Assembly (NCBI GenBank): GCA_022823825.1
Contig: JAJEHG010000042.1
Span: 1-44,419, forward strand
From: Nitrosopumilaceae archaeon
GTDB lineage: Archaea; Thermoproteota; Nitrososphaeria; Nitrososphaerales; Nitrosopumilaceae
Reading direction: 5' to 3'
DNA: 44,419 nt
The translations under genes were made by a program, and so were the position numbers. Positions 23,863 to 31,992 of this stretch are shown here, piece after piece. The notes under the pieces are model-generated. The model was not told the origin of the DNA, did no database searches, and saw nothing but the letters and a program-made list of their open reading frames with translations. Each line of letters starts with the position of its first letter. Within the stretch, counting starts at the first letter, position 1.

Positions 23863-23963
23863 GCCGGGGTCGCCTAGCCTGGTAGGGCGCGCGCCTGGAA
23901 ATCAACCACCATAAAGCGCGTTCTCGCAAGGGATCGGGAGTTCAAATCTCCCTCCCGGCGCCA
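23863..23963 (+). tRNA. tRNA-Ser(GGA) with a 14-nt intron
   Basis: The cloverleaf folds fully by hand. Acceptor stem 23863-23869 pairs with 23953-23959. D stem 23872-23875 pairs with 23885-23888. Anticodon stem 23890-23894 pairs perfectly with 23916-23920. A long class-II variable arm lies at 23921-23935 and the T arm at 23936-23952 with loop TTCAAAT. The discriminator is G (23960), as expected for serine, and CCA is encoded (23961-23963). The anticodon loop is 21 bases instead of seven, so 14 extra bases sit after position 37 (about 23901-23914), the canonical archaeal intron site. The anticodon GGA is at 23897-23899. Confidence 0.9.
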
Positions 23964-24086
23964 TTACAACATCATATGATCATCGCGTGGCCGTCGTTGT
24001 AGTCGCGGCCACCTCCGCGCTGCCGCTCTGCCGCGCCCGCGCCGCGGCATGCAGCCGTACCGCAGCGGGTCGGACGCCGTTGCCAG

Positions 24087-25505
24087 TCACCCACCATTGC
24101 CGTCGCAAAGCTTTGCGGCAACATCCTCAAACTTCCAAGGGCCGCATTGCACGCGCCGATCCGGAGTGCTGACCATTCCTGCGCGCTGCAGATTCTCCAC
24201 GACGTGGACCGAAAATGGAAGGACGCCGGTCGCGCCGGGCGAGTTGTAGTTCAGTATGTGGAACGACTGTTCGGACTTGTCGCTTATCATAATGACGTCC
24301 GGAACGAACCGTCCGTCGGAATCTATTACAGACGATCTGATGCCGGCAACCCCCCTTTCCGTAAACTTTCTGGGATTAATGCGCGGCAGGAATTTTTTGA
24401 CCCTGCGTATCATGGCGGGTTTTGAGAGGGAGGAATGCATCTCGTTAAGCACAAGGCTCTGGAGCTTTCGATCAAGCGCGGCCTTGGCCGCACCGGAGCC
24501 GAGCAGCTCAAGCGTCTTTGGAAGAAACGTCCTGATGTTCTCGGCGCGGTCGTATCCGTACGGGCTGAAAACAGGCACCGCGTTCGGGCCGACCTCGCAT
24601 CTCCCGTCGACCCTGACTATCCAGTGTGGGTCCAGAAACGGATAGTCTGGAAATTCCGGAACAGAGTATATGCTGGTACGGGTCAGATCGGAGTATTCGG
24701 GCGGGGCCCTCCAGTACTCGCCCCTAAAGTGAACGTCAGTCAGGTCCTCGGCAAGCCCGGTTCTGTGAGCGATGTCGACGGACTCCCCGCCGGCCGCGTT
24801 TATCAGAAACCTGCACCGGATCTCACGGCCCTGTGAAGTGGTGGTGGTGGCGGCACCCGTGCCGGCCGCGTGACTGTCCACACCGTGCCGCCCATCTCGA
24901 TCCGCATCGACTACAAGTATGCTCCAGCCGTCGCGAATCCTGTTGATGCGGACCGCCCGTGTCCCCAAGAGAAACGCGGTGCCGTACGACGCGCTGTCCT
25001 CCATTAGCGAACCCGTGAGAGACGCATAGTCTACGGAGCCCTCCCGCCGCACCACGAGCGCCGCCTTGCACCTGACCTCCGGCTCCACCTTACGAAGGTC
25101 GCCGCCGGACACCATCCGTATGTCAGAGTCCTCGCGCAGTCCGTTTTCAACCCCCCAGCGCATGTACTTTTCAAGCATGGCGACGTCCTTCTCGTCTGAG
25201 GCCACCTCCACCACGCCGTCCCTCTTGAAGGGCAGTCCCTTCATCTCTGAATATTCCTCCCACATCTCGTATCCATGGAACGCCGCCTTTGCAAAAAGCC
25301 TCTTTTTACGCGGGTCGTACAGGTACGGGGCGTGCACCTTGCCGGTGTTCCTGCCGCTTGTGTGAAACGCCACGCGAGAGGCCTGCTCGATTACAGCCAC
25401 ACGGCCGGCAGGGCCCAAGGCCGACAGAAAGTACGACAGCGAGGTGCCCAGAATCCCCCCTCCGATTATGGCGATATCAAACGTCTCTGGCATTGCAGTC
25501 ATCAT
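24087..25505 (-). CDS. FAD-dependent oxidoreductase, LhgO/L2HGDH-like
   Basis: A DAO-type flavoprotein of about 472 residues. The Rossmann motif DIAIIGGGILGTSLSYFLS lies near the N terminus, followed by AFHTSGRNTGKVHAPYLYDP, which matches the HSxRNSGxxHAGxYY region of L-2-hydroxyglutarate dehydrogenases/oxidases, and later YSVPEFPDYPFLDPHW and GPNAVPVFSPYGY. The C terminus carries a second FAD-contact region (FHILNYNSPGATGVLPFSVH). A short Ala/Thr insertion (AAGTGAATTTTSQ) interrupts the middle. The start is one of a cluster of ATGs (25505, 25502, 25493) placed near a TATA-like box at 25522-25530. It probably oxidises L-2-hydroxyglutarate or a similar 2-hydroxy acid; the substrate is unproven. 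Confidence 0.8.
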   Translation of the reverse strand: MMTAMPETFDIAIIGGGILGTSLSYFLSALGPAGRVAVIEQASRVAFHTSGRNTGKVHAPYLYDPRKKRLFAKAAFHGYEMWEEYSEMKGLPFKRDGVVEVASDEKDVAMLEKYMRWGVENGLREDSDIRMVSGGDLRKVEPEVRCKAALVVRREGSVDYASLTGSLMEDSASYGTAFLLGTRAVRINRIRDGWSILVVDADRDGRHGVDSHAAGTGAATTTTSQGREIRCRFLINAAGGESVDIAHRTGLAEDLTDVHFRGEYWRAPPEYSDLTRTSIYSVPEFPDYPFLDPHWIVRVDGRCEVGPNAVPVFSPYGYDRAENIRTFLPKTLELLGSGAAKAALDRKLQSLVLNEMHSSLSKPAMIRRVKKFLPRINPRKFTERGVAGIRSSVIDSDGRFVPDVIMISDKSEQSFHILNYNSPGATGVLPFSVHVVENLQRAGMVSTPDRRVQCGPWKFEDVAAKLCDGNGG

Positions 25506-25661
25506 GGCATGCCCCATGCATGGTAAAAAGCGCGACGTTACACCATTGCGCGGCGCGCACGCGCCGGCCGCCGGATGTGGCCCACGGGAGGCGCCGGCTT
25601 GGAGGGCGGCGCCATCCAAATTGCCATCAAGGTTAATATCCAACTCAAGCCCGCACGCGTC
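25506..25661. promoter_or_regulatory. Divergent promoter region, flavoprotein and 101-aa gene
   Basis: A minus-strand TATA-like box (cttttta, about 25522-25530) serves the flavoprotein. A plus-strand box (ggttaatatcc, 25631-25641) is 26 bases before the ATG at 25662. The 90 bases between are GC-rich without obvious structure. Confidence 0.55.
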
Positions 25662-25967
25662 ATGCTTCCCAACAGGTGCTCCATAAAACAGGGAGGAAGA
25701 CAGTGCCCAAACCCGCCAGAGTTCATCGTCTCGATAACAAGTGACGACGGGGGAGAGTACATGCTCGGGGTGACGTGTAGCAGGCACAAGCAGGACGTGC
25801 TGAGGGAGGTCCAGAGGCTACAGGATGACGGCAAGGTCACCCGCGGCACGATCGGTTTTACATCCGTAAAATCCGTAGGCACCGACTGCATACGGGCCGA
25901 CCCCGACGAGCTTGTGCAGATAGACATGCAGAGGGGCGGAGAGCGCGAACCAGACGGGCCGCGGTGA
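25662..25967 (+). CDS. Small Cys-containing protein, unknown function
   Basis: A 101-residue protein I do not recognise by name. It has Cys6, Cys15, Cys39 and His42 (CSIKQGGRQC and VTCSRHKQDV), a spacing that could bind a metal ion, and a further Cys76. The middle reads as a small alpha/beta domain (PPEFIVSITSDDGGEYMLGV, then a helix KQDVLREVQRLQDDG). ATG 25662 is supported by a TATA box 26 bases upstream; the frame extends further but through the promoter. It is divergent from the 2-hydroxyacid flavoprotein. A zinc-dependent regulator or adaptor is possible but unsupported. Confidence 0.7.
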   Translation: MLPNRCSIKQGGRQCPNPPEFIVSITSDDGGEYMLGVTCSRHKQDVLREVQRLQDDGKVTRGTIGFTSVKSVGTDCIRADPDELVQIDMQRGGEREPDGPR

Positions 25968-25991
25968 CGCGCACGGCAGTGACAGGAAACA

Positions 25992-26003
25992 GAGATATTT
26001 ACA
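25992..26003 (+). promoter_or_regulatory. TATA box of the 137-aa gene
   Basis: The element gagatatttaca is centred about 25 bases before the ATG at 26022. Confidence 0.65.
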
Positions 26004-26021
26004 CGCTTACCATACAGTAGC

Positions 26022-26435
26022 ATGGCCAGACTTTACAACCTGCTGGCAGACATCGCCAAGGTCGACGAGGTGCTGTTCATAGTCAAGAGCGGCGGGGCGA
26101 CCGCGGAGATAAAGAGCAACACGCTCAAGATCAAGCAGTCAGAGACGGGCGTCGGATGGATAACTCTGGGCGGCAACGACGATCCGGCCCACCTGCATGT
26201 CAACCCCGAGCACATATCGCGCGCAGAGTTCGTGCGGGAGCAAAAGCCCGATCGGATCAGCTTCAGCGTAAGGTTCTACGACGAGTCGGACGAACGGGTG
26301 CTCGCCGCGTTCTTTACAAAGATGTACGACGAGTCCGGATGCATAATCCCATGGAGGGAGAGGACGTACGAACAGATGCACCAGAAATACGACTCCCAGA
26401 TAACGTTTGAAAAAACTGCAGCCCCGCCGCACTAG
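26022..26435 (+). CDS. ChuX/HutX-like small protein, role uncertain
   Basis: A 137-residue soluble protein beginning MARLYNLLADIAKVDEVLFI. The central part, TGVGWITLGGNDDPAHLHVN then ISRAEFVREQKPDRISFSVR and FYDESDERVLAAFF, recalls the heme-utilisation ChuX/HutX/HemS fold, in which a G-x-x-x-HxHx strand is followed by strands ending in xFFD. The similarity is in pattern only; I cannot confirm heme binding. The gene has a good leaderless promoter and stands alone. It is well formed and clearly coding. Confidence 0.6.
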   Translation: MARLYNLLADIAKVDEVLFIVKSGGATAEIKSNTLKIKQSETGVGWITLGGNDDPAHLHVNPEHISRAEFVREQKPDRISFSVRFYDESDERVLAAFFTKMYDESGCIIPWRERTYEQMHQKYDSQITFEKTAAPPH

Positions 26436-26450
26436 GCGGGGCGCAGTAAG

Positions 26451-26741
26451 TCAGTATCTACTGTTGTTGCTTCCAGCGGTCCTGCGGCGGCCCCTGCGAT
26501 TACGGCTGCTGCCACTACTGCCACTGCCTCCGTTGTACCGCCTGGTTCGGCCTGCGCCCGCATCATTGTGACGCACTGTGGGATCGTCGCGGTCGGTTCT
26601 TCGCCCAAACCGGCGGCCCTCCGACCCGGCATTGTCACTCCTTGTGCCATCTTCTCCTTCTTCCTGGCCCCTGGCCCGGGCCTTTTCTGTCTGGATCCTG
26701 GCCAGTTCGAGATCTGCATTTGTATGCTTGAATTTTTTCAT
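26451..26741 (-). CDS. Short basic Arg/Gly-rich protein, unknown
   Basis: A 96-residue protein that I do not recognise. A short charged helix (MKKFKHTNADLELARIQTEK, residues 1-20) is followed by an apparently disordered region rich in Arg, Gly, Asp, Ser and Asn, with RGG-like and RRGRRR clusters near the end. Such tails bind nucleic acids in other proteins. Reality of the gene is supported by a strong TATA box (ggtataaaag, 26763-26772 on the plus strand, read in reverse) 27 bases from the ATG. The overlapping frame at 26432-26719 on the same strand has no such promoter. Confidence 0.6.
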   Translation of the reverse strand: MKKFKHTNADLELARIQTEKARARGQEEGEDGTRSDNAGSEGRRFGRRTDRDDPTVRHNDAGAGRTRRYNGGSGSSGSSRNRRGRRRTAGSNNSRY

Positions 26742-26762
26742 TCAGTGTTTAGAAGGCGCGTT

Positions 26763-26772
26763 GGTATAAAAG
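26763..26772 (-). promoter_or_regulatory. TATA box of the Arg/Gly-rich protein gene
   Basis: On the minus strand the element cttttatacc lies about 27 bases before the ATG at 26741. Confidence 0.65.
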
Positions 26773-26786
26773 TCAGCACACAGCGA

Positions 26787-26818
26787 CGCGATCAGGCATC
26801 CGGTGGCGCGATCAGGCA
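26787..26818. repeat. Two 12-base direct repeats upstream of a promoter
   Basis: cgcgatcaggca occurs at 26787-26798 and again at 26807-26818, a 20-base period (about two helical turns). The pair lies just upstream of the TATA box of the minus-strand Arg/Gly-rich gene, where an activator could bind. Confidence 0.55.
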
Positions 26819-26920
26819 CCGTGTGCACGGCCGCGCCGGCGCATCAGACGCGTCCGGGAAACATGCGCATGTAGTGTGCCACAAGTACCGCCATTGTCGT
26901 CGCTGGCACCGCTACCATCA

Positions 26921-27928
26921 TCATACCGAGTGGACGGGCCTCTTCCCACGCAGTCCGAGATCAAGGTTGCGCAGGGCCAGGTCGGCCATCTCAGACCGCG
27001 TCTCTGCAGTGGAGCTTCCGATGTGCGGGGCCAGCACCACGTTTGGCAGGCGTACGAGGGGGTTTGAGCGCCTCACGGGCTCCGACTCAAACACGTCGAG
27101 TCCCGCCCCCGCGATCACGCCGGTTTGAAGCGCGCGTACCAGGTCGGGTTCGCAGACCACCCTGCCCCGTGACGTGTTTATCAGGTAAGCGGTCCGCTTC
27201 ATGCGGGCAAACGCGCCAGAGTCGAACAGGTGGTGCGTGGCGCCGCGGTACGGCACGTGTACTGAAATGACGTCGCTGCCGGACAGAAGCCTCCCAAAGC
27301 CCACGTATCTCGCGCCCAGTCCGCGCTCCGTGCGGGCGGGCAGTCGGTGGCGGTTGTGGTATGTGATATTCATGCCGAACGCGGCGGCCCTCCGCGCGAC
27401 CGCCTCCCCGATGCGCCCCAGTCCTAGTATGCCAAGCGTCTTTCCGCGCAGATCCGTCCCCACATAGTCAACCGCGCCAAATACGCTCCTCCATCCGCCG
27501 CCCCGTATCAGCCTGTCGCCCTCAGAGACCCTCCTCATCAGGTCAAGCATGAGCGCGACGGAGATGTCCGCGGTGGCCTCCGTCAGCACCTCCGGCGTGT
27601 ATCCGACCACGATGCCGCGCTCCTTCGCGCGTTCGACGTCTATGTGGTCAAACCCCACACTGTACGTGCTGATCACCCTCAGGCGGGGGGCGGCATCCAG
27701 GGCGGCCGCATCTACGGAGTCAAACGGGAAGCATATCAGCCCCTCCGCATCCCGCAGCCCGGACAGGAGCCCCCTGCGGGATATTGGCAGTCGGCCCTCG
27801 TGCACGTCCACGTCGTATGAGCGGCGCAGCCTCCTCATGGCACTGTCTTGAAGCGGCCCCGTCATGAATACGCGCGTCCTTTCTCTTCCCCTTCCCCCGC
27901 GTTTGGCCCCTTCTTCCTTGGATCCCAC
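26921..27928 (-). CDS. D-2-hydroxyacid dehydrogenase (glyoxylate reductase-like)
   Basis: A 335-residue NAD(P)-dependent dehydrogenase of the D-isomer-specific family. It has the dinucleotide motif GLGRIG (169-174), followed by YHNRHRLP, whose Arg after the second strand suggests NADP(H) use as in glyoxylate/hydroxypyruvate reductases. The catalytic residues are present: Arg254 in NTSRG, Glu283 in GLDVFESEP and His302 in LAPHIGS. There is no ACT or regulatory C-terminal domain, so a SerA role is less likely though not excluded. The start is GTG (27926-27928), about 27 bases from a TATA element shared with the divergent Cys-rich gene. The basic N-terminal 18 residues are extra to the fold. Confidence 0.88.
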   Translation of the reverse strand: MGSKEEGAKRGGRGRERTRVFMTGPLQDSAMRRLRRSYDVDVHEGRLPISRRGLLSGLRDAEGLICFPFDSVDAAALDAAPRLRVISTYSVGFDHIDVERAKERGIVVGYTPEVLTEATADISVALMLDLMRRVSEGDRLIRGGGWRSVFGAVDYVGTDLRGKTLGILGLGRIGEAVARRAAAFGMNITYHNRHRLPARTERGLGARYVGFGRLLSGSDVISVHVPYRGATHHLFDSGAFARMKRTAYLINTSRGRVVCEPDLVRALQTGVIAGAGLDVFESEPVRRSNPLVRLPNVVLAPHIGSSTAETRSEMADLALRNLDLGLRGKRPVHSV

Positions 27929-27978
27929 AACCCAGAGCGGGGGTCAAACCATTTATAGAATTACATCATACAAGAGGC
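27929..27978. promoter_or_regulatory. Shared divergent TATA element
   Basis: Only 50 bases separate two divergent starts (GTG 27928 minus, ATG 27979 plus). The sole AT-rich element, atttatagaa at 27951-27960, is 25-27 bases from both, so one TATA box seems to serve both directions. Confidence 0.6.
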
Positions 27979-28179
27979 ATGGATGCAGAACGCGATCAGG
28001 ACGCAGGCAGCGGCCGGGATGACGGCAAGGCGGCTGATGCGGCGGCCTGCGACGAGGCCGACTTTGCATCGTGCATCGTATGTGACAACACGTTGGAGGT
28101 GTGCGCCTGCGTCTGCAAATTCTGCAGCAAGCGCGACGGATGCGAGTGCGCCCTGTTTGATGCCGCGACCGGAGGGTGA
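27979..28179 (+). CDS. Very small Cys-rich protein, unknown
   Basis: A 66-residue protein with nine cysteines, eight of them between residues 32 and 57 (C32xxC35, C42, C44, C46xxC49, C55, C57), and an acidic disordered N terminus. The spacing suggests a compact metal-binding knot (zinc or iron-sulfur); no known ferredoxin pattern fits exactly. The start at 27979 is supported by a TATA element 25 bases upstream. It lies 60 bases before KorA on the same strand and may share its transcript, which makes an accessory role in 2-oxoacid oxidoreductase chemistry conceivable. That link is inference from position only. Confidence 0.65.
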   Translation: MDAERDQDAGSGRDDGKAADAAACDEADFASCIVCDNTLEVCACVCKFCSKRDGCECALFDAATGG

Positions 28180-28239
28180 CATGACGGTGCACGCACAAGG
28201 AGCGGCCATTCGCGGCGCGTTAGAACGCAAGGATAACAG

Positions 28240-30324
28240 GTGACAGCGACAGGCATGGAAGTAGACCTTACGTGGATGATCGGGGGCCCGCAGGGAAGCG
28301 GGGTCGAGTCGGGCGCAGGCATATTCTCGCAGGTATGCGCGGAGGCCGGCTACCACATATTTGGAAAGCGCGAGTTCTACTCCAACATAAAGGGTGAGCA
28401 CAGCTACTTTGTAGTAAGGGTCACCGACGGCGCCACGCATTCCAACACGAGCGGGACGGACCTGCTGGCGGCATTTGGCGCCGAGACCATATTCAGGCAC
28501 TACGACGGAGTGCGGGCGGGCGGCGGCATAATATACAACTCGGAGCTCGAACAGGTCGGCACGGAGAGCGTCCACACGCTTGACGGCCCGTTCACAGAGA
28601 GGCTGCACAGGCAGCTTGACGAGAGCGGCGCGGAGCACACCGTCGCCGGGGCCCTGCAGTGCGCCCGTAACGCGGGTGTCTTTCTGTATCCCGTGCCGTT
28701 CAAGGAGATACTTGCAAGGCTTGCAGAGGAAACGGGCGATCCGAAGCTTGGGGGGTTTGTCAGGCTGTACAACACCATTGCAGTGTCCCTCTCGCTCAGG
28801 CTGCTAGGCATGTCGGCCGCGCCGCTGCGGGACTCGGTCGCAAAGATATTTGCAAAAAAGCCAGCAGTGTCAGACGTCAACACCCGGGCCGCAATGCTGG
28901 CGTACGACGCGTTTGACACACGCGCAGACATCGCGGGTTTTCAGGCAGGCAACCGGCTCAGGGACTCGGTTCAAAAGGAGCCCCACACCATACTGGTCCA
29001 GGGATACCAGGGGACGGCGCTCGGCAAGATGGCCGCCGGCTGCAGGTTCCAGCCATACTATCCGATCACCCCCGCGTCAGACGAGTCCGTGTACATGGAG
29101 ACGCACGAGATTCTCGACGTGATAGACGACAGGCCCGGCAGCACCGTCGTGATACAGACTGAGGACGAGATATGCGCGATAGGCATGACCATAGGGGGCG
29201 CCCTGACAGGCACGCGCTCGGCCACCTGCACGTCTGGACCCGGGTTCTCGCTCATGAACGAGGCGCTCGGATGGGCCGGGATAAACGAGGTGCCCATAGT
29301 GATAACGGACTACCAGCGGAGCGGTCCCTCGACGGGACTGCCCACAAGGCACGGGCAGGACGACCTGCTTTCGGTGATATTTGCCGGCCACGGGGAGTTT
29401 CCAAGGATAGTCTACGCGTCTGGGAGCGTAGAGGAGAGCTTTTACGACACAGGCAGGTGCTTTAACTATGCCGAGGAGTTCCAGGTGCCCCTGATACACA
29501 TGATGGACAAGTTCCTTGCAAACACGGTCCAGACGTGCAGGAGGTTCGACCCGCAGAAGGTGGAGATACGGCGCGGCAAACTGCTTGAAGAGGAGGCGGC
29601 GACGGGCGGAACGGCAGTCGAGGCGCCAGACGGGGGAGGCGGAGATGGTGGAGAGGCCGCTCCCGCATACCACAGGTTTGCGTTCACAGATGACGGCATA
29701 TCCCCCCGAGCCAAGCTCGGCATGGACGACTTCGTATTCTGGAACACGGGCGACGAGTCTGACGAGACCGGACACATTACAGAGGATCCCATACTGCGCA
29801 TCAAAATGATGGAAAAGCGCATGTCGAGGCTGGATCTCATACCGGACAGGATACCGGCCGAAGAGCAGGCCCTGGAAATAACAGATGAACGTGGGCACGG
29901 CGACGGCAACAGCAGTAGCGCCGGCACGGGCGACTACCAAGCCGAGGGAGCCCACCGCCCCATTACGGTCGTAACATGGGGCTCGGCCACGGGCCCCGCA
30001 CGCGACGCAATCGAGATGCTCCGGCGGCAGGACGGCATACGCGCAAGGCTCATACAGGTAAAACTGCTCCACCCGTTCCCAACAGGTCGCCTGACAGAAC
30101 TGCTGCAGTCCGGCGGCCGCGAAGACCACACCGTGGTAGACATCGAGGCCAACTACTCGGGCCAGCTCGGCACGCTCCTCGTGCAGAACCTCGGACTCCA
30201 CGCGGACCACTACATACTAAAGTACTCGGGCAGGGGCATGACGTGCACGGAGGTATACGGCGCGCTGAAGAGGATAGCGGACGGGACGGCAGGGAAGAGG
30301 GAGGTGCTGAAGTATGGCGCTTAG
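28240..30324 (+). CDS. korA: 2-oxoacid:ferredoxin oxidoreductase, fused gamma/alpha subunit
   Basis: Together with KorB it interconverts 2-oxoacid + CoA and acyl-CoA + CO2 with ferredoxin as electron carrier. The 694-residue protein has the fused layout of archaeal two-subunit enzymes: a gamma domain (about 1-190, starting [20 protein letters not shown]) then the alpha domain, including the signature [16 protein letters not shown] (about 273-288) and [13 protein letters not shown]. Two low-complexity insertions (about 449-478 and 548-567) rich in Gly, Glu, Ser and Asp interrupt the alpha part. The start is GTG 28240; ATG 28255 is an alternative. It overlaps KorB by 11 bases. 2-Oxoglutarate or pyruvate is the likely substrate. 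Confidence 0.93.
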   Translation: MTATGMEVDLTWMIGGPQGSGVESGAGIFSQVCAEAGYHIFGKREFYSNIKGEHSYFVVRVTDGATHSNTSGTDLLAAFGAETIFRHYDGVRAGGGIIYNSELEQVGTESVHTLDGPFTERLHRQLDESGAEHTVAGALQCARNAGVFLYPVPFKEILARLAEETGDPKLGGFVRLYNTIAVSLSLRLLGMSAAPLRDSVAKIFAKKPAVSDVNTRAAMLAYDAFDTRADIAGFQAGNRLRDSVQKEPHTILVQGYQGTALGKMAAGCRFQPYYPITPASDESVYMETHEILDVIDDRPGSTVVIQTEDEICAIGMTIGGALTGTRSATCTSGPGFSLMNEALGWAGINEVPIVITDYQRSGPSTGLPTRHGQDDLLSVIFAGHGEFPRIVYASGSVEESFYDTGRCFNYAEEFQVPLIHMMDKFLANTVQTCRRFDPQKVEIRRGKLLEEEAATGGTAVEAPDGGGGDGGEAAPAYHRFAFTDDGISPRAKLGMDDFVFWNTGDESDETGHITEDPILRIKMMEKRMSRLDLIPDRIPAEEQALEITDERGHGDGNSSSAGTGDYQAEGAHRPITVVTWGSATGPARDAIEMLRRQDGIRARLIQVKLLHPFPTGRLTELLQSGGREDHTVVDIEANYSGQLGTLLVQNLGLHADHYILKYSGRGMTCTEVYGALKRIADGTAGKREVLKYGA

Positions 30325-31279
30325 GCTAGCGGACTACAAGACCGACGTCCACAACGACTGGTGTCCCGGCTGCGGCGACTTTGGCATAGTAAACGCCATC
30401 CAGATGGCGCTTGCCGAGATGGGCGTGCGCCGCGACAAGGCGGCCATATTCTCAGGCATAGGGTGCTCCGGCAAGACGTCCCACTACATCAACACGTACG
30501 GCATACACACCCTGCACGGGAGGGTGCTGACGTTCGCGCAGGGCGCAAAGCTTGCAAACCCGGACATGACCATACTGGCCGTGGGCGGCGACGGCGACGG
30601 GCTCGGCATAGGGGCAGGGCACTTTGTGGCGGCGGGAAGGCGCAACATAGACATGACGTACGTGATATTCGACAACGGCGTATACGGCCTGACAAAGGGG
30701 CAGGCGTCCCCCACGCTCAAGCTGGGCGAGAAGACAAAGTCCCTGCCGTCGCCGAACACCAACCACAGCGTCAACCCGATAGGGCTGGCAGTCGCAAGCG
30801 GGTTCACCTTTGTAGCAAGGGGGTACTCGTACGACGTCAGGCACCTCAAGGATCTTCTCACGCAGGCGGTGCGGCACAAGGGACTGGCGTTCCTCGACGT
30901 GCTGCAGCCGTGCCCGACATACAACGACATCAACACGCGCGACTGGTACGCGGGCAAGGACATGATGAAGGAGTCGATGGAGAGGCACAACAGGATATAC
31001 AAGCTGGAGGACACAAAGTACGACCCGACCGTAAACTACGACGACCCGGCCGAGAACAACAGGCACCTCGCCCAGGCCCTCGTAAAGTCGCTCGAGTGGG
31101 GGGAGAGGATTCCGACAGGCGTGTTCTACAGCAACGAGCTGACGGGGCAGTACAGCGACAGAATAAAGGACAAGATTCCAAACTATACGGAGAACCCCCC
31201 CGCGAGGCAGTCCATAGCGAGGGCAGACGGCACCTCAAACGCCGACCTGGAGAGGATACTCGACTCGCTAGAGGTCTGA
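30314..31279 (+). CDS. korB: 2-oxoacid:ferredoxin oxidoreductase, beta subunit
   Basis: The catalytic subunit that binds thiamine diphosphate and one [4Fe-4S] cluster. The 321-residue protein has CPGCG (17-21), the further cluster ligand Cys51 in SGIGCSGK, and a Cys in LQPCPTYND (about 198-206), giving the expected four cysteines. The TPP motif is [14 protein letters not shown] (91-104), with [15 protein letters not shown] following. There is no separate ferredoxin-domain subunit next to it. The korA-korB overlap indicates equal expression. In the 3-HP/4-HB autotrophs such an enzyme supplies 2-oxoglutarate or pyruvate (family knowledge, inferred here). Confidence 0.95.
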   Translation: MALRLADYKTDVHNDWCPGCGDFGIVNAIQMALAEMGVRRDKAAIFSGIGCSGKTSHYINTYGIHTLHGRVLTFAQGAKLANPDMTILAVGGDGDGLGIGAGHFVAAGRRNIDMTYVIFDNGVYGLTKGQASPTLKLGEKTKSLPSPNTNHSVNPIGLAVASGFTFVARGYSYDVRHLKDLLTQAVRHKGLAFLDVLQPCPTYNDINTRDWYAGKDMMKESMERHNRIYKLEDTKYDPTVNYDDPAENNRHLAQALVKSLEWGERIPTGVFYSNELTGQYSDRIKDKIPNYTENPPARQSIARADGTSNADLERILDSLEV

Positions 31280-31358
31280 CGCGGCGCGCATGGCCGCGCG
31301 TGCGAGGCGTGCGGCCCGCAGACACTTCCGCGATGCGGCCGCGGCGCGGCACCCGCGG

Positions 31359-31895
31359 CTAGCCCTGCTTTTCTGGCTCCCAGGAGTCGCCCCGGAATGC
31401 AAACCTAGAGCCGCCGGCATCCGTGGCGGTGCCGAGCCTCCAGCGGGCCGACTCGGTGTCAAACCGGTACCTGACCGACGAGGTGCCCGGGGGGAGCTTG
31501 GCCATATGGTGCGGCAGCAGCTCCAGCACAAAGTCCATCTTCTCAACCGCATTGTCAAACCACCGCTTCTCCAGGGAGTCAACGGTAAACGTGATGCGCA
31601 TCCTGCCCGAAAATGAGATGACGGCCTTCAGCGCGTTGCCCGTGCCCCGCCTACGCTTCATCTCCTTTAGGATGTCCTTTACGCGGTCCCAGCGCCTAAA
31701 GTCAAACCACTTGAAGAACGCGTCGTTGAACTCCAGTGGGATCTCCAAGCCCAGATAGCTTACAAACTCCTCGTCAAACGGAGTCACCTCGTCCTGCACC
31801 ACCACAAAGTGGGAGTTGAGCAGCCCGTAGAACACCTCTATCTCCCACGGGGAGATCCCGTAGTACGTCAGGGTGGCGCTAAGCTGCTGTGCCAT
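31359..31895 (-). CDS. Conserved-looking protein, unknown function
   Basis: A 178-residue soluble protein I cannot assign. It begins MAQQLSATLTYYGISPWEIE, has a Phe-rich middle (LEFNDAFFKWFDFRRWDRVK, residues about 55-74) with a following basic helix, and a beta-like part (AVISFSGRMRITFTVDS) leading to LELLPHHMAKLPPGTSSVRY. The sequence looks well folded, with balanced composition and no membrane helix. ATG 31895 is chosen over ATG 31910 because a TATA box is 25 bases upstream of the former. It is convergent with korB and divergent from the binding-protein gene. Function cannot be inferred from neighbours. Confidence 0.65.
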   Translation of the reverse strand: MAQQLSATLTYYGISPWEIEVFYGLLNSHFVVVQDEVTPFDEEFVSYLGLEIPLEFNDAFFKWFDFRRWDRVKDILKEMKRRRGTGNALKAVISFSGRMRITFTVDSLEKRWFDNAVEKMDFVLELLPHHMAKLPPGTSSVRYRFDTESARWRLGTATDAGGSRFAFRGDSWEPEKQG

Positions 31896-31914
31896 GTACG
31901 GAATGCCCACGGAC

Positions 31915-31925
31915 GATAATTAAGG
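31915..31925 (-). promoter_or_regulatory. TATA-like box of the 178-aa gene
   Basis: On the minus strand, ccttaattatc is centred about 25 bases before the ATG at 31895. Confidence 0.55.
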
Positions 31926-31962
31926 ATTGCATCGGGAACCCGCGCGACGGCGCGCATGCAGG

Positions 31963-31972
31963 GTTTATTTAC
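31963..31972 (+). promoter_or_regulatory. TATA box of the binding-protein gene
   Basis: The element gtttatttac is centred about 26 bases before the ATG at 31993. Confidence 0.65.
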
Positions 31973-31992
31973 AGTCGTGATGCCGCACACGC

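Noticed and set aside
26432..26719. 95-residue minus-strand ORF overlapping the Arg/Gly-rich gene
   Set aside because: It shares the strand but has no promoter at the right distance, while the 96-residue frame does.
28181..28243. 20-codon ORF whose TGA overlaps the korA GTG
   Set aside because: Possible coupling peptide, but there is no supporting composition or ribosome binding signal; left unannotated.
29077..30210. 377-residue minus-strand ORF
   Set aside because: Antisense to korA, no recognisable motifs, no promoter.
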